The notes beneath the pieces are model-generated. The model had not been told where the DNA came from. It ran no database searches and saw nothing but the letters and a program-made list of their open reading frames with translations. A stretch of 64,000 nucleotides of DNA from assembly GCF_009734405.1 (NCBI RefSeq), contig NZ_CP046453.1, positions 806,001 to 870,000 of the forward strand, given 5' to 3'. The stretch's first letter is position 1; each line of letters begins with the position of its first letter. This document shows positions 1-8,090 of the stretch, piece by piece. The stretch is from Corynebacterium comes. GTDB taxonomy: Bacteria; Actinomycetota; Actinomycetes; Mycobacteriales; Mycobacteriaceae. A program made the translations under genes and the position numbers.

Positions 1-1
1 C

Positions 2-832
2 GGCGAGGCCGGCTTCGGTGGCGCCCTCAACGTCTACGAGCTCCAGAAGGCCATGATCGGCGCTGGCGCTGCCGGCACCCACTGGGAGGATCAGCTCGCT
101 TCCGAGAAGAAGTGCGGCCACCTCGGCGGCAAGGTCCTCATCCCGACCCAGCAGCACATCCGCACCCTGACCTCCGCTCGCCTGGCTTCCGACGTCGCCG
201 ACGCACCGACCGTCGTCATCGCCCGCACCGACGCCGAGGCCGCCACCCTGATCACCTCCGACGTTGACGAGCGCGACAAGCCGTTCATCACCGGTGAGCG
301 CACCGCTGAGGGCTACTACCACGTGCAGAACGGCCTCGAGCCCTGCATCGCCCGTGCGAAGTCCTACGCTCCCTACGCGGACATGATCTGGATGGAGACC
401 GGTACCCCGGACCTCGAGCTCGCCAAGAAGTTCGCCGACGGCGTCCACGCGGAGTTCCCGGACCAGCTGCTGTCCTACAACTGCTCCCCGTCCTTCAACT
501 GGTCCGCACACCTCGATGCCGATCAGATCGCCAAGTTCCAGAAGGAACTGGGCGCGATGGGCTTCACCTTCCAGTTCATCACCCTGGCAGGCTTCCACTC
601 CCTGAACTACGGCATGTTCGACCTGGCCTACGGCTACGCCCGCGAGGGCATGCCCGCCTTCGTCGACCTGCAGAACCGTGAGTTCAAGGCAGCCGAGGAG
701 CGCGGCTTCACCGCCGTCAAGCACCAGCGTGAGGTCGGCGCCGGCTACTTCGACACCATCGCCACCACCGTTGACCCGCTGTCCTCCACCACCGCCCTGA
801 AGGGCTCCACCGAGGAAGGCCAGTTCCACTAG
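2..832 (+). CDS. aceA: Isocitrate lyase, C-terminal part (5' end outside window)
   Basis: Isocitrate lyase cleaves isocitrate to glyoxylate and succinate in the glyoxylate shunt, needed for growth on acetate or fatty acids. The frame is open from the window edge, so the true start lies upstream; about 276 residues are visible. The family signature [10 protein letters not shown], which carries the nucleophilic cysteine, lies near residue 37 of the visible part. It is followed by the conserved IARTDAEAA and NCSPSFNW segments, and the typical family C-terminus ends in EEGQFH. A strong hairpin terminator follows the stop. Identification is secure. Nothing can be said about its regulation because the promoter is not in the window. 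Confidence 0.97.
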   Translation, partial: GEAGFGGALNVYELQKAMIGAGAAGTHWEDQLASEKKCGHLGGKVLIPTQQHIRTLTSARLASDVADAPTVVIARTDAEAATLITSDVDERDKPFITGERTAEGYYHVQNGLEPCIARAKSYAPYADMIWMETGTPDLELAKKFADGVHAEFPDQLLSYNCSPSFNWSAHLDADQIAKFQKELGAMGFTFQFITLAGFHSLNYGMFDLAYGYAREGMPAFVDLQNREFKAAEERGFTAVKHQREVGAGYFDTIATTVDPLSSTTALKGSTEEGQFH

Positions 833-859
833 GAACCAGCCTGCAGCTCAACCCGACAG

Positions 860-897
860 CGGCGTGCATCGTGAGTTCCTCACGGCGCACGCCGTTT
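860..897 (+). terminator. Rho-independent-like terminator after aceA
   Basis: A two-part hairpin is formed by CGGCGTGC (860-867) with GCACGCCG (887-894) and, nested inside, CGTGAG (870-875) with CTCACG (879-884). It is followed by a short T-containing stretch. It lies 28 bases after the aceA stop codon, in the right place to end aceA transcription before rraA. Confidence 0.7.
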
Positions 898-952
898 CGT
901 GTTTCCGCTGCTTCTCCACGCATCCCCCACCTCTGAAAGGTAGAACCCCCGT

Positions 953-1453
953 ATGACCACCACTTTCATCGCCACTGCTGACCTGGTCGACATCATCGGG
1001 GAGGAGGTCCGCTCCTGTGACACACAGTTCCGGGATTTCGGTGGCGTCACCGAGTTCTGCGGCCCCATCACCACGATCAAGTGTTTCCAGGACAATGGCC
1101 TGGTCAAGCAGACCCTCAACACCCCGAACCCGGGTGGTGTGCTGGTCGTCGACGGTGAGGCCTCCGTCCATACAGCACTCATGGGTGACCTCATCGCGGG
1201 CGCGGGCGTGAAGAACGGCTGGGCAGGTGTGGTGATACTCGGTGCGATCCGTGACTCCTCAGTCATCCGCGGCATGGAGTTCGGCACCAAAGCACTGGGC
1301 ACCAACCCCCGCAAGTCCGCGAAGGACGCAGAGGGCGAGAAGGACATCACAGTGTCCTTCGGCGGGGTCGACTTCGTACCGGGGCACATCCTCTACGCGG
1401 ACTCCGACGGCATCGTCGTCACTGAGCAGCCGGTGGAGGCGCCGGAACAGTAG
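953..1453 (+). CDS. rraA: RraA-family protein (RNase E activity regulator fold / HMG aldolase family)
   Basis: The 166-residue protein matches the RraA/MenG-like family in full length. The N-terminus reads [12 protein letters not shown]. The conserved [14 protein letters not shown] region and the core [19 protein letters not shown] are present, as is [14 protein letters not shown]. Family members either bind and inhibit RNase E in enterobacteria or act as 4-hydroxy-4-methyl-2-oxoglutarate/oxaloacetate aldolases. The family assignment is clear but which activity applies here is not. The start ATG is preceded by GAAAGGTAG at a suitable distance. It stands alone after aceA and is separated from it by a terminator. 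Confidence 0.85.
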   Translation: MTTTFIATADLVDIIGEEVRSCDTQFRDFGGVTEFCGPITTIKCFQDNGLVKQTLNTPNPGGVLVVDGEASVHTALMGDLIAGAGVKNGWAGVVILGAIRDSSVIRGMEFGTKALGTNPRKSAKDAEGEKDITVSFGGVDFVPGHILYADSDGIVVTEQPVEAPEQ

Positions 1454-1547
1454 CCCGCTGGCCGCTGCTTGGAGGGTGGGGGACAGGCCTGCGTAGAATC
1501 GGCCAGAACTGTCCCACCCACCTTGTTCCCCGGAAAGGGCGACACCC

Positions 1548-2210
1548 TTGTTTCACGCCGTGTCCTATGCGTTGTTGGATTCACTCAACGCGCTGCTAAT
1601 TGGTGTCGTCGTCGCCCTCGGCGTGATGTTGCCGCGCACCGGTCGCTACCGGCGCATTGTCACTCTGCTGATCGCAGGTGACTGGCTGGGGGTGTTCCTC
1701 CTCGCTCTGATCACCCTGCTCATCTTCGACGGGATCAGCGATCTGGTGCAGCAGGCCCTGGAATCGCCGGTGTTCGGCATCCTGCTCATCGCAGTCGGTG
1801 TCCTCACGTTGGTGCTGACGGTCCGCGGTTCCGGGGACGGGGAGTCCGCCCTGGTGAAAAGGTTGATGAAGCCGCTGCAGGAGCCTTCGATCAGGACCGT
1901 CGGGGTCGGCTTCCTGCTCGGCGTGATCCAGTCGGCGACCTCGGTTCCGTTCTTCGCCGGGCTGGCGTATCTGTCCACCAGTGGTCTGGGGCCGGCGGTC
2001 CGCTACATCGGACTCTTCTTCTACGCCAGTCTGGCGCTCAGCCTCCCCGCGCTCTCGGCGGTCTTCGTCGGCATGGTCCGGGCGCACCCCTTCAGCCCCT
2101 TCGGCCGGGCCTTCGAATTCATGCGGACCCGCCAGGAGCTGATGGTCAAGCTCGCGGGCTACGTCGTCGCCGTGGCGCTCACGCTCTTCGGCATCGGGGC
2201 TCTGCTCTGA
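1548..2210 (+). CDS. Integral membrane protein of unknown function
   Basis: The 220-residue product is strongly hydrophobic, with about six predicted membrane segments (roughly residues 8-28, 42-62, 73-90, 117-137, 150-172 and 198-219). The loop between segments three and four is charged. The layout resembles small exporter-like or GAP-type membrane proteins, but I do not recognise a specific family. The start is TTG; it is chosen because GGAAAGG lies at 1532-1538 with a normal spacing of 9 bases and because the frame opens with a membrane segment. It ends one base before the end of the convergent neighbour. Confidence 0.6.
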   Translation: MFHAVSYALLDSLNALLIGVVVALGVMLPRTGRYRRIVTLLIAGDWLGVFLLALITLLIFDGISDLVQQALESPVFGILLIAVGVLTLVLTVRGSGDGESALVKRLMKPLQEPSIRTVGVGFLLGVIQSATSVPFFAGLAYLSTSGLGPAVRYIGLFFYASLALSLPALSAVFVGMVRAHPFSPFGRAFEFMRTRQELMVKLAGYVVAVALTLFGIGALL

Positions 2211-2211
2211 G

Positions 2212-2565
2212 CTACTCGACGATGAACGCCACGTTCATCCCGTCGATCTCGTAGCCGCCGGGCTCCGGGCGAACCGTGGACACCACCGACTCCGCCACGG
2301 CCGCGCTCACCGGAATGATCCAGCCCCGCTTCGGGTCGTGGGCAGGCACCAGCCGGGAGTCCTTCACCGGCACGAGGATCACGCGTGTGTCTCCGGAGAT
2401 GAGGGCGGTGGGGGAGGCGAGGGCGTCGAGAAGCGGAGCCACATCGGCGGTCCCCACGGTGACGATGACAAGCGACTCGGCCGTGTGCACCTGCAGGCGG
2501 CCGAGCTCGACCGGGGTGAGGTCGGCGGGGACGTTCACGAGCTGTCTGCGGCCGAAGAGCGCCAT
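2212..2565 (-). CDS. Hypothetical protein translationally coupled to prfC
   Basis: The 117-residue protein starts MALFGRRQLVNVPADLTP. Its ATG overlaps the prfC stop codon in a TAATG arrangement at 2565, so it is probably translated by coupling and belongs to the prfC transcription unit. A longer in-frame opening upstream lies wholly inside prfC and is not preferred. The sequence has mixed alpha/beta character with no signal peptide or membrane segment. It resembles the N-terminal region of SseB-like proteins in its use of short beta segments, but I cannot assign it with confidence and list it as hypothetical. Confidence 0.6.
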   Translation of the reverse strand: MALFGRRQLVNVPADLTPVELGRLQVHTAESLVIVTVGTADVAPLLDALASPTALISGDTRVILVPVKDSRLVPAHDPKRGWIIPVSAAVAESVVSTVRPEPGGYEIDGMNVAFIVE

Positions 2566-4199
2566 TATCCGTCCGCCACCATCGGATCCATCGTCAGCTC
2601 GGGGTGCTCCCGCTCGATGAACGCGAGCTTCCACTTGTCGCCGAACAGGGCGATGAGCTGGCCGTCGGTACGGGTGAAGATCTCCACGCCGCGCTGGCGA
2701 CCCAGCTCCGCAGCCGAGTCAGCGTCGGTGCGACGTGCCACGGAGTAGGGCACCGGCTCGGTGATGGTCTCGACGTTGTACTCCATCTCCATGCGGGCCT
2801 GCATGACCTCGAACTGCATGGGGCCGACCGCGGCCATGACCGGGTTGGCTTCGCCGCGGAGGTCGTTGCGCAGGATCTGCACCACGCCCTCGGACTCCAG
2901 CTGTTCGAGCGCCTTGCGGAACTGCTTGTACTTGCCCAGGGACTTCGCGCGCAACGTGCGGAAGTGCTCGGGGGCGAACTGCGGCATCGGCGGGAACTGC
3001 ACCTTGCGGCCCGCGTAGATCGTGTCACCCGGCGCCAGGGAACCGGCGTTGACCAGGCCGACGATGTCACCGGGGAAGGCCACCTCGACGGTTTCACGGG
3101 TGCGGCCGAAGACGGTCAGCGCGTACTTGGTGGAGAAGCTGCGGCCCGACTGCGCGTGCGTGACCTGCATGCCGCGGTCGAACTCGCCGGACACGATGCG
3201 CATGAACGCCAGGGTGTCGCGGTGGTTGCGGTCCATGCCGGCCTGCACCTTGAAAACGACGCCTGAGAAGTCGGCGTCGAGCTGACGGACCTCGTCGATG
3301 GCGCTTGTCGACGCCGCCACCGCCGCCGGGTCGCTGGCACGCTCCCGCGGGGCCGGCGCGATCGCGCACAGGGTGTCCAGGATCTGGTGCACACCGAAGT
3401 TGAGCATCGCGGAGGCGAAGATCAGCGGGGAGGTCACGCACTGCTCGAAGAGCTCCTGGTTGTGCACGGCGCCGTCGGCGGCCAACAGCTCGGCCTCCTC
3501 GACGGCGGTCTCCCAGACGTCCTCCTCGCGGGTGGCGGCCTCGTCGGGGGAGTAGTACTCCTCCGGGGCGATGGTGGAACCACCGGCGGTGCGGGTGAAG
3601 TGGATGTATTCCTCGACCTCGCCCTCCTCGCCGACACGTGCCAGGCCACGGAAGTCGCCGGCGTCGCCGACGGGCCAGTACATCGGGGTGGGCTGCAGGT
3701 CGATCTCCTTGACGATCTCGTCCACCAGCTCCAACGGCTCCCGGCCGACGCGGTCCCACTTGTTGATCACCGTGATGATGGGCAGGCCGCGGGCCTTGCA
3801 CACGCGGAAGAGCTTGAGGGTCTGCGGCTCGAGGCCCTTCGCGGCGTCGATGAGCATGACGGCGGCGTCGACGGCCGTGAGCACGCGGTAGGTGTCCTCG
3901 GAGAAGTCCGAGTGACCGGGGGTGTCCACCAGGTTGATCATGTAGGGCAGGCCCTCATGGCCCTCGGGGGCGTACTCGAACTGCAGGGCCGAGGACGCGA
4001 TGGAGATGCCGCGGTCCTTCTCCATCTCCATCCAGTCGGAGACGGTGGCCTTGCGGCCGGCCTTGCCGTGGGTGGCGCCCGCCTCGGAGATGATGTGGGC
4101 GTGCAGGGCCAGTGCCTCAGTCAGGGTGGATTTACCGGCATCGGGGTGGGCGATGACGGCGAAAGTGCGGCGACGGGCTGCTTCGACGGTGGTGCTCAT
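2565..4199 (-). CDS. prfC: Peptide chain release factor 3 (RF3)
   Basis: RF3 is a GTPase that recycles RF1 and RF2 from ribosomes after termination. All GTPase motifs are visible in order: the G1 P-loop AHPDAGKSTL near the N-terminus, G3 DTPGHSDF, and G4 NKWDR. The RF3-type beta-barrel and C-terminal domains follow, including FKVQAGMDRNHRDTLAFMR and the family segment RNDLRGEANPVMAAVGPMQFEV (quoted here as RNDLRGEANP and AVGPMQFEV). The length of about 544 residues is normal. Two in-frame ATG codons lie at 4205 and 4199; MSTTVEAARRR at 4199 is the usual corynebacterial N-terminus. The downstream gene overlaps it by one base. Confidence 0.96.
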   Translation of the reverse strand: MSTTVEAARRRTFAVIAHPDAGKSTLTEALALHAHIISEAGATHGKAGRKATVSDWMEMEKDRGISIASSALQFEYAPEGHEGLPYMINLVDTPGHSDFSEDTYRVLTAVDAAVMLIDAAKGLEPQTLKLFRVCKARGLPIITVINKWDRVGREPLELVDEIVKEIDLQPTPMYWPVGDAGDFRGLARVGEEGEVEEYIHFTRTAGGSTIAPEEYYSPDEAATREEDVWETAVEEAELLAADGAVHNQELFEQCVTSPLIFASAMLNFGVHQILDTLCAIAPAPRERASDPAAVAASTSAIDEVRQLDADFSGVVFKVQAGMDRNHRDTLAFMRIVSGEFDRGMQVTHAQSGRSFSTKYALTVFGRTRETVEVAFPGDIVGLVNAGSLAPGDTIYAGRKVQFPPMPQFAPEHFRTLRAKSLGKYKQFRKALEQLESEGVVQILRNDLRGEANPVMAAVGPMQFEVMQARMEMEYNVETITEPVPYSVARRTDADSAAELGRQRGVEIFTRTDGQLIALFGDKWKLAFIEREHPELTMDPMVADG

Positions 4200-4333
4200 A
4201 ATCATCAGAGCGTAGTCGCTGGCCTACCCCCAGGTCACACCGAGGGGACCATCGCCCAGCAGCCCGACCGGGTCCACTGCCGTGCAGGGCGTGTGGTGTT
4301 TTGGGGAGACCAGGGAATCCGGCGAGGGGCGGA

Positions 4334-4349
4334 GTGCGCAACGGCGCAC
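4334..4349. repeat. Dispersed palindromic core GTGCGCAACGGCGCAC, copy 1
   Basis: This 16-base element has perfect 6-base arms (GTGCGC/GCGCAC) around an AACG loop. The same 16 bases occur four times in inverse orientation in the tandem repeat at 7611-7738 and once more at 38256-38271. This copy lies in the short gap just downstream of the peptidyl-tRNA hydrolase stop codon. Confidence 0.7.
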
Positions 4350-4352
4350 ACC

Positions 4353-4982
4353 TCAGCGCGCGTGGATGTCGTTCTGGGCCTTGGCCAGTCCGTGTTCAAT
4401 GATCTGCCGGGCGGCGTCGGCGGCCGTGGCGATCGCCGCGTCCATCTCCGCCCCGGGATCGAGGGGGCCGAGCACGTAGTCAGGGACGGGGATGTCCTTC
4501 GGAGGACGGGAGATGCCGATGCGTACCCGCAGATAGTCACGGGTCCCCAGGAGCGAGGTGCAGGACTTGAGTCCGTTATGGCCGTTCTCGTTGCCGCCGA
4601 GCTTCACGCGCACCCTGCCGACAGGCAGGTCGAGCTCGTCGTGGATGACGATGATCCGCTCCGCCGGCACCCCGAGTCCCGCCGCGAGCGGAGCCACGGC
4701 CTCGCCGGAGAGATTCATGTAGGTGGTGGAGCGCAACACCAGGACATCCTGATCGCCGATGCGCAGCTGCGCGGCGAGGGCCTTCGTACCGGGCACCGGC
4801 TCCAGCAGGTCACCGGTTTCCGCGAGCAGATCGTCGACGGCCATGTAACCGACGTTGTGGCGCGTCGAGGCGTACCTGGGCCCCGGATTTCCCAGGCCGA
4901 GGACGATCCAGTCGGCGGTCAATTCCCGCCGCGGGGAAGATGAGGTCCGGCTGCGGCGGAACAGGTCGAGGAGCTTGAACAC
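4353..4982 (-). CDS. pth: Peptidyl-tRNA hydrolase, paralogue 1
   Basis: Peptidyl-tRNA hydrolase cleaves the ester bond of peptidyl-tRNAs that drop off ribosomes. The bacterial Pth signature is complete: GLGNPGPRYASTRHNVG carries the catalytic histidine and tRNA-contact asparagine, TYMNLSGEAV follows, then IHDELDLPVGRVRVK with the catalytic aspartate, and GNENGHNGLKS. A GTG at 4982 gives 209 residues. An ATG at 5003 would add seven residues and overlap the divergent gene's start, so it is less attractive. The extra N-terminal 20 residues before the fold are longer than in the second copy at 14594. This is one of two intact pth genes in the window. Confidence 0.92.
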   Translation of the reverse strand: MFKLLDLFRRSRTSSSPRRELTADWIVLGLGNPGPRYASTRHNVGYMAVDDLLAETGDLLEPVPGTKALAAQLRIGDQDVLVLRSTTYMNLSGEAVAPLAAGLGVPAERIIVIHDELDLPVGRVRVKLGGNENGHNGLKSCTSLLGTRDYLRVRIGISRPPKDIPVPDYVLGPLDPGAEMDAAIATAADAARQIIEHGLAKAQNDIHAR

Positions 4983-5001
4983 GCCCGCTAGTGTCTCACA
5001 C

Positions 5002-5976
5002 ATGGACATTCCACAGATCATCGTCGCCCCGATGGCCGGCGGTCCTTCATCACCCGAGCTGGTCAACGCCGCGGCCGCAGCAGGTTCGCTCGGCTTCCTC
5101 GCTACGGGCGCGGCCCCCGCCTCCACGCTCATCGCACAGATGGCCCGGATGGACGGGGAGTACGGCGTGAATCTCTTCACCCGCCAGCCTCCCGTCGATT
5201 CGCTTGCCGACGTCGCATCCCTCTCCGCCCGGCTCTTCGGCCGGAGCGAGATCCCCGAGGTGGATCTGAGCAACGCCTTCGACGCGAAACTCGACGCGAT
5301 CCTGCGCGCCGAGAACCCGCCGGTGGTCGTCTCCGCCACCTTCGGCCCCTTCGCACGCGCAGAGATCGACGCGCTGCACGAACGGGGGATCGCCGCGTGG
5401 ATCACAGTGTCCAACCCGGCCGATGCGGTGGTGGCCGCGGAACTGGGTGCAGACGCCCTCGTCGTCCAGGGGCCCGAGGCCGGCGGCCACCGCTCGACCT
5501 GGACGGTGGCGGAGCAGCCGGATGAACGGCCCCTGCCCGAACTCCTCCGGTCGGTGGCGGCGGTGTCCACGCTGCCCCTGGTGGCCGCCGGGGGAATCCG
5601 CGATCACACCGACGTGGCGAAGACCCTGGCCCTGCCCGGGGTGCTCGCCGTCTCCTGCGGTTCCGCGTTCCTGCTTGCCGACGAAGCCGGCACCTCTACC
5701 TTCAACCGTGAGCTCCTGGCCGAGGGCGGACGCTCCGTCGCCAGCCGTGCCTTCAGCGGTCGTGTCGCCCGAGGATGGGAAACGGAGTTCACCCGGAAGC
5801 ATGCGGACATGCGGCCGATATACCCCTACCTTGCGCCGCTGCTGGCCCCGCTGCGGGAGCGGGCGCCGCGTGCGCACGCCTACTGTCTGGTGGGGGTGGA
5901 CGTCGATAAGCTGAGGAGTGGCAGCACAGCTGAGATTCTGCGGAGCCTGGCACCTGATAAGGCCTTCTCAGGCTAG
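5002..5976 (+). CDS. Nitronate monooxygenase-like NAD(P)H flavin oxidoreductase
   Basis: This 324-residue TIM-barrel flavoprotein belongs to the 2-nitropropane dioxygenase/nitronate monooxygenase family. It opens with PQIIVAPMAGGPSSPELV, the FMN-binding entry strand. It carries QGPEAGGHRS, where the His is typical of class I nitronate monooxygenases, and then the phosphate-binding VAAGGIRD and SCGSAFLLADEA. The substrate is not predictable; nitronates, enoyl compounds or quinones are all possible in the family. The start ATG has no ribosome site. TAGTGT at 4989-4994 ends seven bases before it, so a leaderless mRNA is likely. It is transcribed divergently from pth. Confidence 0.85.
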   Translation: MDIPQIIVAPMAGGPSSPELVNAAAAAGSLGFLATGAAPASTLIAQMARMDGEYGVNLFTRQPPVDSLADVASLSARLFGRSEIPEVDLSNAFDAKLDAILRAENPPVVVSATFGPFARAEIDALHERGIAAWITVSNPADAVVAAELGADALVVQGPEAGGHRSTWTVAEQPDERPLPELLRSVAAVSTLPLVAAGGIRDHTDVAKTLALPGVLAVSCGSAFLLADEAGTSTFNRELLAEGGRSVASRAFSGRVARGWETEFTRKHADMRPIYPYLAPLLAPLRERAPRAHAYCLVGVDVDKLRSGSTAEILRSLAPDKAFSG

Positions 5977-5983
5977 AGTCGTG

Positions 5984-5996
5984 GGGAAGTATTCCC
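5984..5996. promoter_or_regulatory. Palindrome GGGAA-GTA-TTCCC ahead of gapB
   Basis: A perfect 5-base inverted repeat with a 3-base centre sits between the preceding stop codon and the gapB ribosome site. A TAGAGT hexamer at 5974-5979 could be the -10 element, which would put the palindrome over the transcription start. This is inferred from position and symmetry only. Confidence 0.35.
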
Positions 5997-6020
5997 TTGA
6001 CTTTCGGAGGTAGAACAGCA

Positions 6021-7484
6021 GTGACCGCCAACGCGCAGCACGAGCAGAACAATCAGAGCGACTGGAACGAAAAGGTCGGTCTGGCTCAGGAGATGCTGCC
6101 GCTGATCAGCCAGCTGCACCGTAACAACGACGTGGTCGTCTCCATTTTCGGACGACTGCTCGTCGGCGTGAAGGACACTGACATCATCAAGTCGCACCGT
6201 TACGCCCGCCGCGTCACTGATCGTGAACTCCCGCTCTCCCAGACCCTGCCCATCCTGCGTGAACTGGTCGACATGGAACTGGGCACCGCTTCCCTCGACA
6301 TCGCCCGCCTGGCCACCGGCTTCGAGAAGTCCGGCGAAACCGACCTCCGCGCCTACCTCGACCGCGAGCTCGCCGAGGTCGTGGGCACCAGCTCCCAGAA
6401 TGAGCCCACCGACGTCGTCCTCTACGGCTTCGGCCGCATCGGCCGCCTCCTGGCCCGCATCCTCATCGCCCGCGAGGCCACCTACGGCGGCGTACGTCTG
6501 CGCGCCGTGGTGGTACGCAAGAACAGCGACAATGACCTGGTCAAGCGCGCCTCGCTCCTCCGCCGTGACTCCGTCCACGGCGCCTTCGACGGCACCATCA
6601 CCATCGACGAAGAGAACAACATCATCTGGGCCAACGGCACCAAGATCCAGGTGATCTACTCCAACTCCCCCTCCGAGGTCGACTACACCACCTACGGCAT
6701 CGACAACGCCATCGTCGTGGACAACACCGGCCGCTGGCGCGACCGTGAGGGCCTGTCCCAGCACCTGGAGTCCAAGGGCGTCTCCCGCGTCGTGCTCACC
6801 GCGCCGGGCAAGGGCGACCTCATCAACGTGGTCTACGGCATCAACCACGACAAGATCGACGACGAGAAGATCATCACCGCCGCCTCCTGCACCACCAACG
6901 GCATCACCCCGGTGCTCAAGGTGATCAACGACCGCTACGGCGTCGAGCACGGCCACGTCGAGACCGTTCACTCCTTCACCAATGACCAGAACCTCATCGA
7001 CAACTTCCACAAGGGTTCCCGTCGCGGCCGCGCCGCCGGTCTGAACATGGTCCTCACCGAGACCGGTGCCGCCAAGGCCGTCGCCAAGGCCCTGCCGGAA
7101 TTCGAGGGCAAGCTCACGGGTAACGCCATCCGCGTCCCCACCCCGGACGTCTCCATGGCGGTGCTCAACCTCACCCTGGAGACCGAGGTCGACCGCGACG
7201 AGGTCAACAACTTCCTGCGCAAGGTGTCACTGCACTCCAACCTGCGTCAGCAGATCAGCTACATCCAGTCCCCGGAGGTCGTGTCCACCGACTTCGTCGG
7301 CACCACCCACGCCGGCATCGTCGACGGGCTGGCCACCATCGCCCAGGGTAAGCACCTGGTGCTGTACGTCTGGTACGACAACGAGTTCGGTTACTCCAAC
7401 CAGGTGGTCCGCATCGTCGAGGAGGTCGCGGGCGCACGCCCGGAGATCTACCCGCGTCGCCTGGAGGCCACCGAGCTGAAGTAG
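6021..7484 (+). CDS. gapB: Glyceraldehyde-3-phosphate dehydrogenase, long type (GapB-like)
   Basis: The 487-residue enzyme has an unusual helical N-terminal extension of about 130 residues before the Rossmann entry DVVLYGFGRIGRLLARIL. This is the architecture of the C. glutamicum GapB (also called GapX) and its relatives, which are NADP-linked and serve mainly in gluconeogenesis. The catalytic cysteine is in AASCTTNGITP (about residue 290). The downstream VHSFTNDQNLIDNFHKGSRRGRAA contains the conserved histidine region (given here as VHSFTNDQNL). The C-terminal WYDNEFGYSNQV is intact. GTG at 6021 is chosen because GGAGG at 6006-6010 precedes it; the frame extends upstream without support. Confidence 0.93.
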   Translation: MTANAQHEQNNQSDWNEKVGLAQEMLPLISQLHRNNDVVVSIFGRLLVGVKDTDIIKSHRYARRVTDRELPLSQTLPILRELVDMELGTASLDIARLATGFEKSGETDLRAYLDRELAEVVGTSSQNEPTDVVLYGFGRIGRLLARILIAREATYGGVRLRAVVVRKNSDNDLVKRASLLRRDSVHGAFDGTITIDEENNIIWANGTKIQVIYSNSPSEVDYTTYGIDNAIVVDNTGRWRDREGLSQHLESKGVSRVVLTAPGKGDLINVVYGINHDKIDDEKIITAASCTTNGITPVLKVINDRYGVEHGHVETVHSFTNDQNLIDNFHKGSRRGRAAGLNMVLTETGAAKAVAKALPEFEGKLTGNAIRVPTPDVSMAVLNLTLETEVDRDEVNNFLRKVSLHSNLRQQISYIQSPEVVSTDFVGTTHAGIVDGLATIAQGKHLVLYVWYDNEFGYSNQVVRIVEEVAGARPEIYPRRLEATELK

Positions 7485-7522
7485 GTTCCGGCTGGAGGAA
7501 CATTTCGCCGAGGTCGCACCAT

Positions 7523-7553
7523 GGCCGGCTCCCGCCCCCGGGGGGCCGGCCTT
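7523..7553 (+). terminator. GC-rich hairpin after gapB
   Basis: GGCCGGC (7523-7529) pairs with GCCGGCC (7545-7551), and the stem extends inwards through CCC/GGG. There is only a weak T stretch after it. It is well placed, 38 bases after the gapB stop, but its efficiency is uncertain. Confidence 0.5.
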
Positions 7554-7610
7554 CGGCATTCTCCAGCCCGCGACCCGCCGCGAGCGGACGGTAGGAGGCC
7601 GTACATTAAT

Positions 7611-7744
7611 GATGGTGTGCGCCGTTGCGCACTCGGTGAGGTGATGGTGTGCGCCGTTGCGCACTCGGTGAGGTGATGGTGTGCGCCGTTGCGCACTCGG
7701 TGAGGTGATGGTGTGCGCCGTTGCGCACTCGGTGAGGTGATGGT
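7611..7744. repeat. Four perfect tandem copies of a 32-bp unit (minisatellite)
   Basis: Identical 32-base units begin at 7611, 7643, 7675 and 7707, and a six-base partial fifth copy follows at 7739-7744. Each unit contains the palindrome GTGCGCCGTTGCGCAC, so every unit can fold a short hairpin. The units are directly adjacent with no spacers, which rules out a CRISPR array. They fill the gap between gapB and the small gene at 7816. The inverse of the core is found singly at 4334 and 38256. No good start codon and ribosome-site pair supports translation through the array. Confidence 0.95.
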
Positions 7745-7815
7745 CAAAGGTCACAGGCCGGTGAAGAATCCCGGACGTAAATCCCCTTTTCACCTGCGGG
7801 GATTAGGCTTGGAAC

Positions 7816-8010
7816 ATGGGCAAGAAGAAGGCGGCGAAGAAGCAGAAGGTCGTCAGCGCCGAGGGGTGGAAGACCAAGAAGAAGTGCTGCCGATCCAACC
7901 CCCGATGCAAGAAGTGCCCCGTGGTGTACTCCCGGCTGGTCAAGGCGGGGGCCTTCGAGGGGGACGCGGCGGAATTGAAGAAGCAGCTCAAGCTCGCGCG
8001 CCGCTGGTAG
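7816..8010 (+). CDS. Small Lys/Arg-rich protein with cysteine cluster
   Basis: The 64-residue protein is very basic (GKKKAAKKQKV at the start, LKKQLKLARRW at the end). It has a central cysteine cluster, KKKCCRSNPRCKKCPVVY, with four cysteines spaced like a small metal knuckle. Short proteins of this type are conserved in corynebacteria and related genera without known function. A nucleic-acid or ribosome-associated role is only a guess from charge and cysteines. A TAGGCT -10 at 7804-7809 ends six bases before the ATG, so the mRNA is probably leaderless. A strong terminator follows at once. Confidence 0.75.
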   Translation: MGKKKAAKKQKVVSAEGWKTKKKCCRSNPRCKKCPVVYSRLVKAGAFEGDAAELKKQLKLARRW

Positions 8011-8033
8011 CGGCCGCGCCCGCTTGAAGCGAA

Positions 8034-8069
8034 AAGTCCGGCCCACCTCGGAGGAGGTGGGCCGGACTT
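8034..8069. terminator. Bidirectional terminator between small gene and genM
   Basis: A perfect 16-bp stem is formed by AAGTCCGGCCCACCTC (8034-8049) and its complement (8054-8069) with loop GGAG. It is flanked by A and T runs on the two sides, so it can serve both the plus-strand small gene and the converging genDFM operon. Confidence 0.9.
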
Positions 8070-8090
8070 CTTCTTGTCGTGCGGTGGGAA

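Noticed and set aside
7611..7744. CRISPR array
   Set aside because: The 32-base units are directly adjacent without spacers, only four copies exist, and no cas genes are in the window.
7448..7793. Open frames on the minus strand through the tandem repeat (proteins with repeated TITSPSAQRR-type sequence)
   Set aside because: They arise because the 32-base repeat is open in several frames. There is no ribosome site or promoter and the composition is not protein-like.
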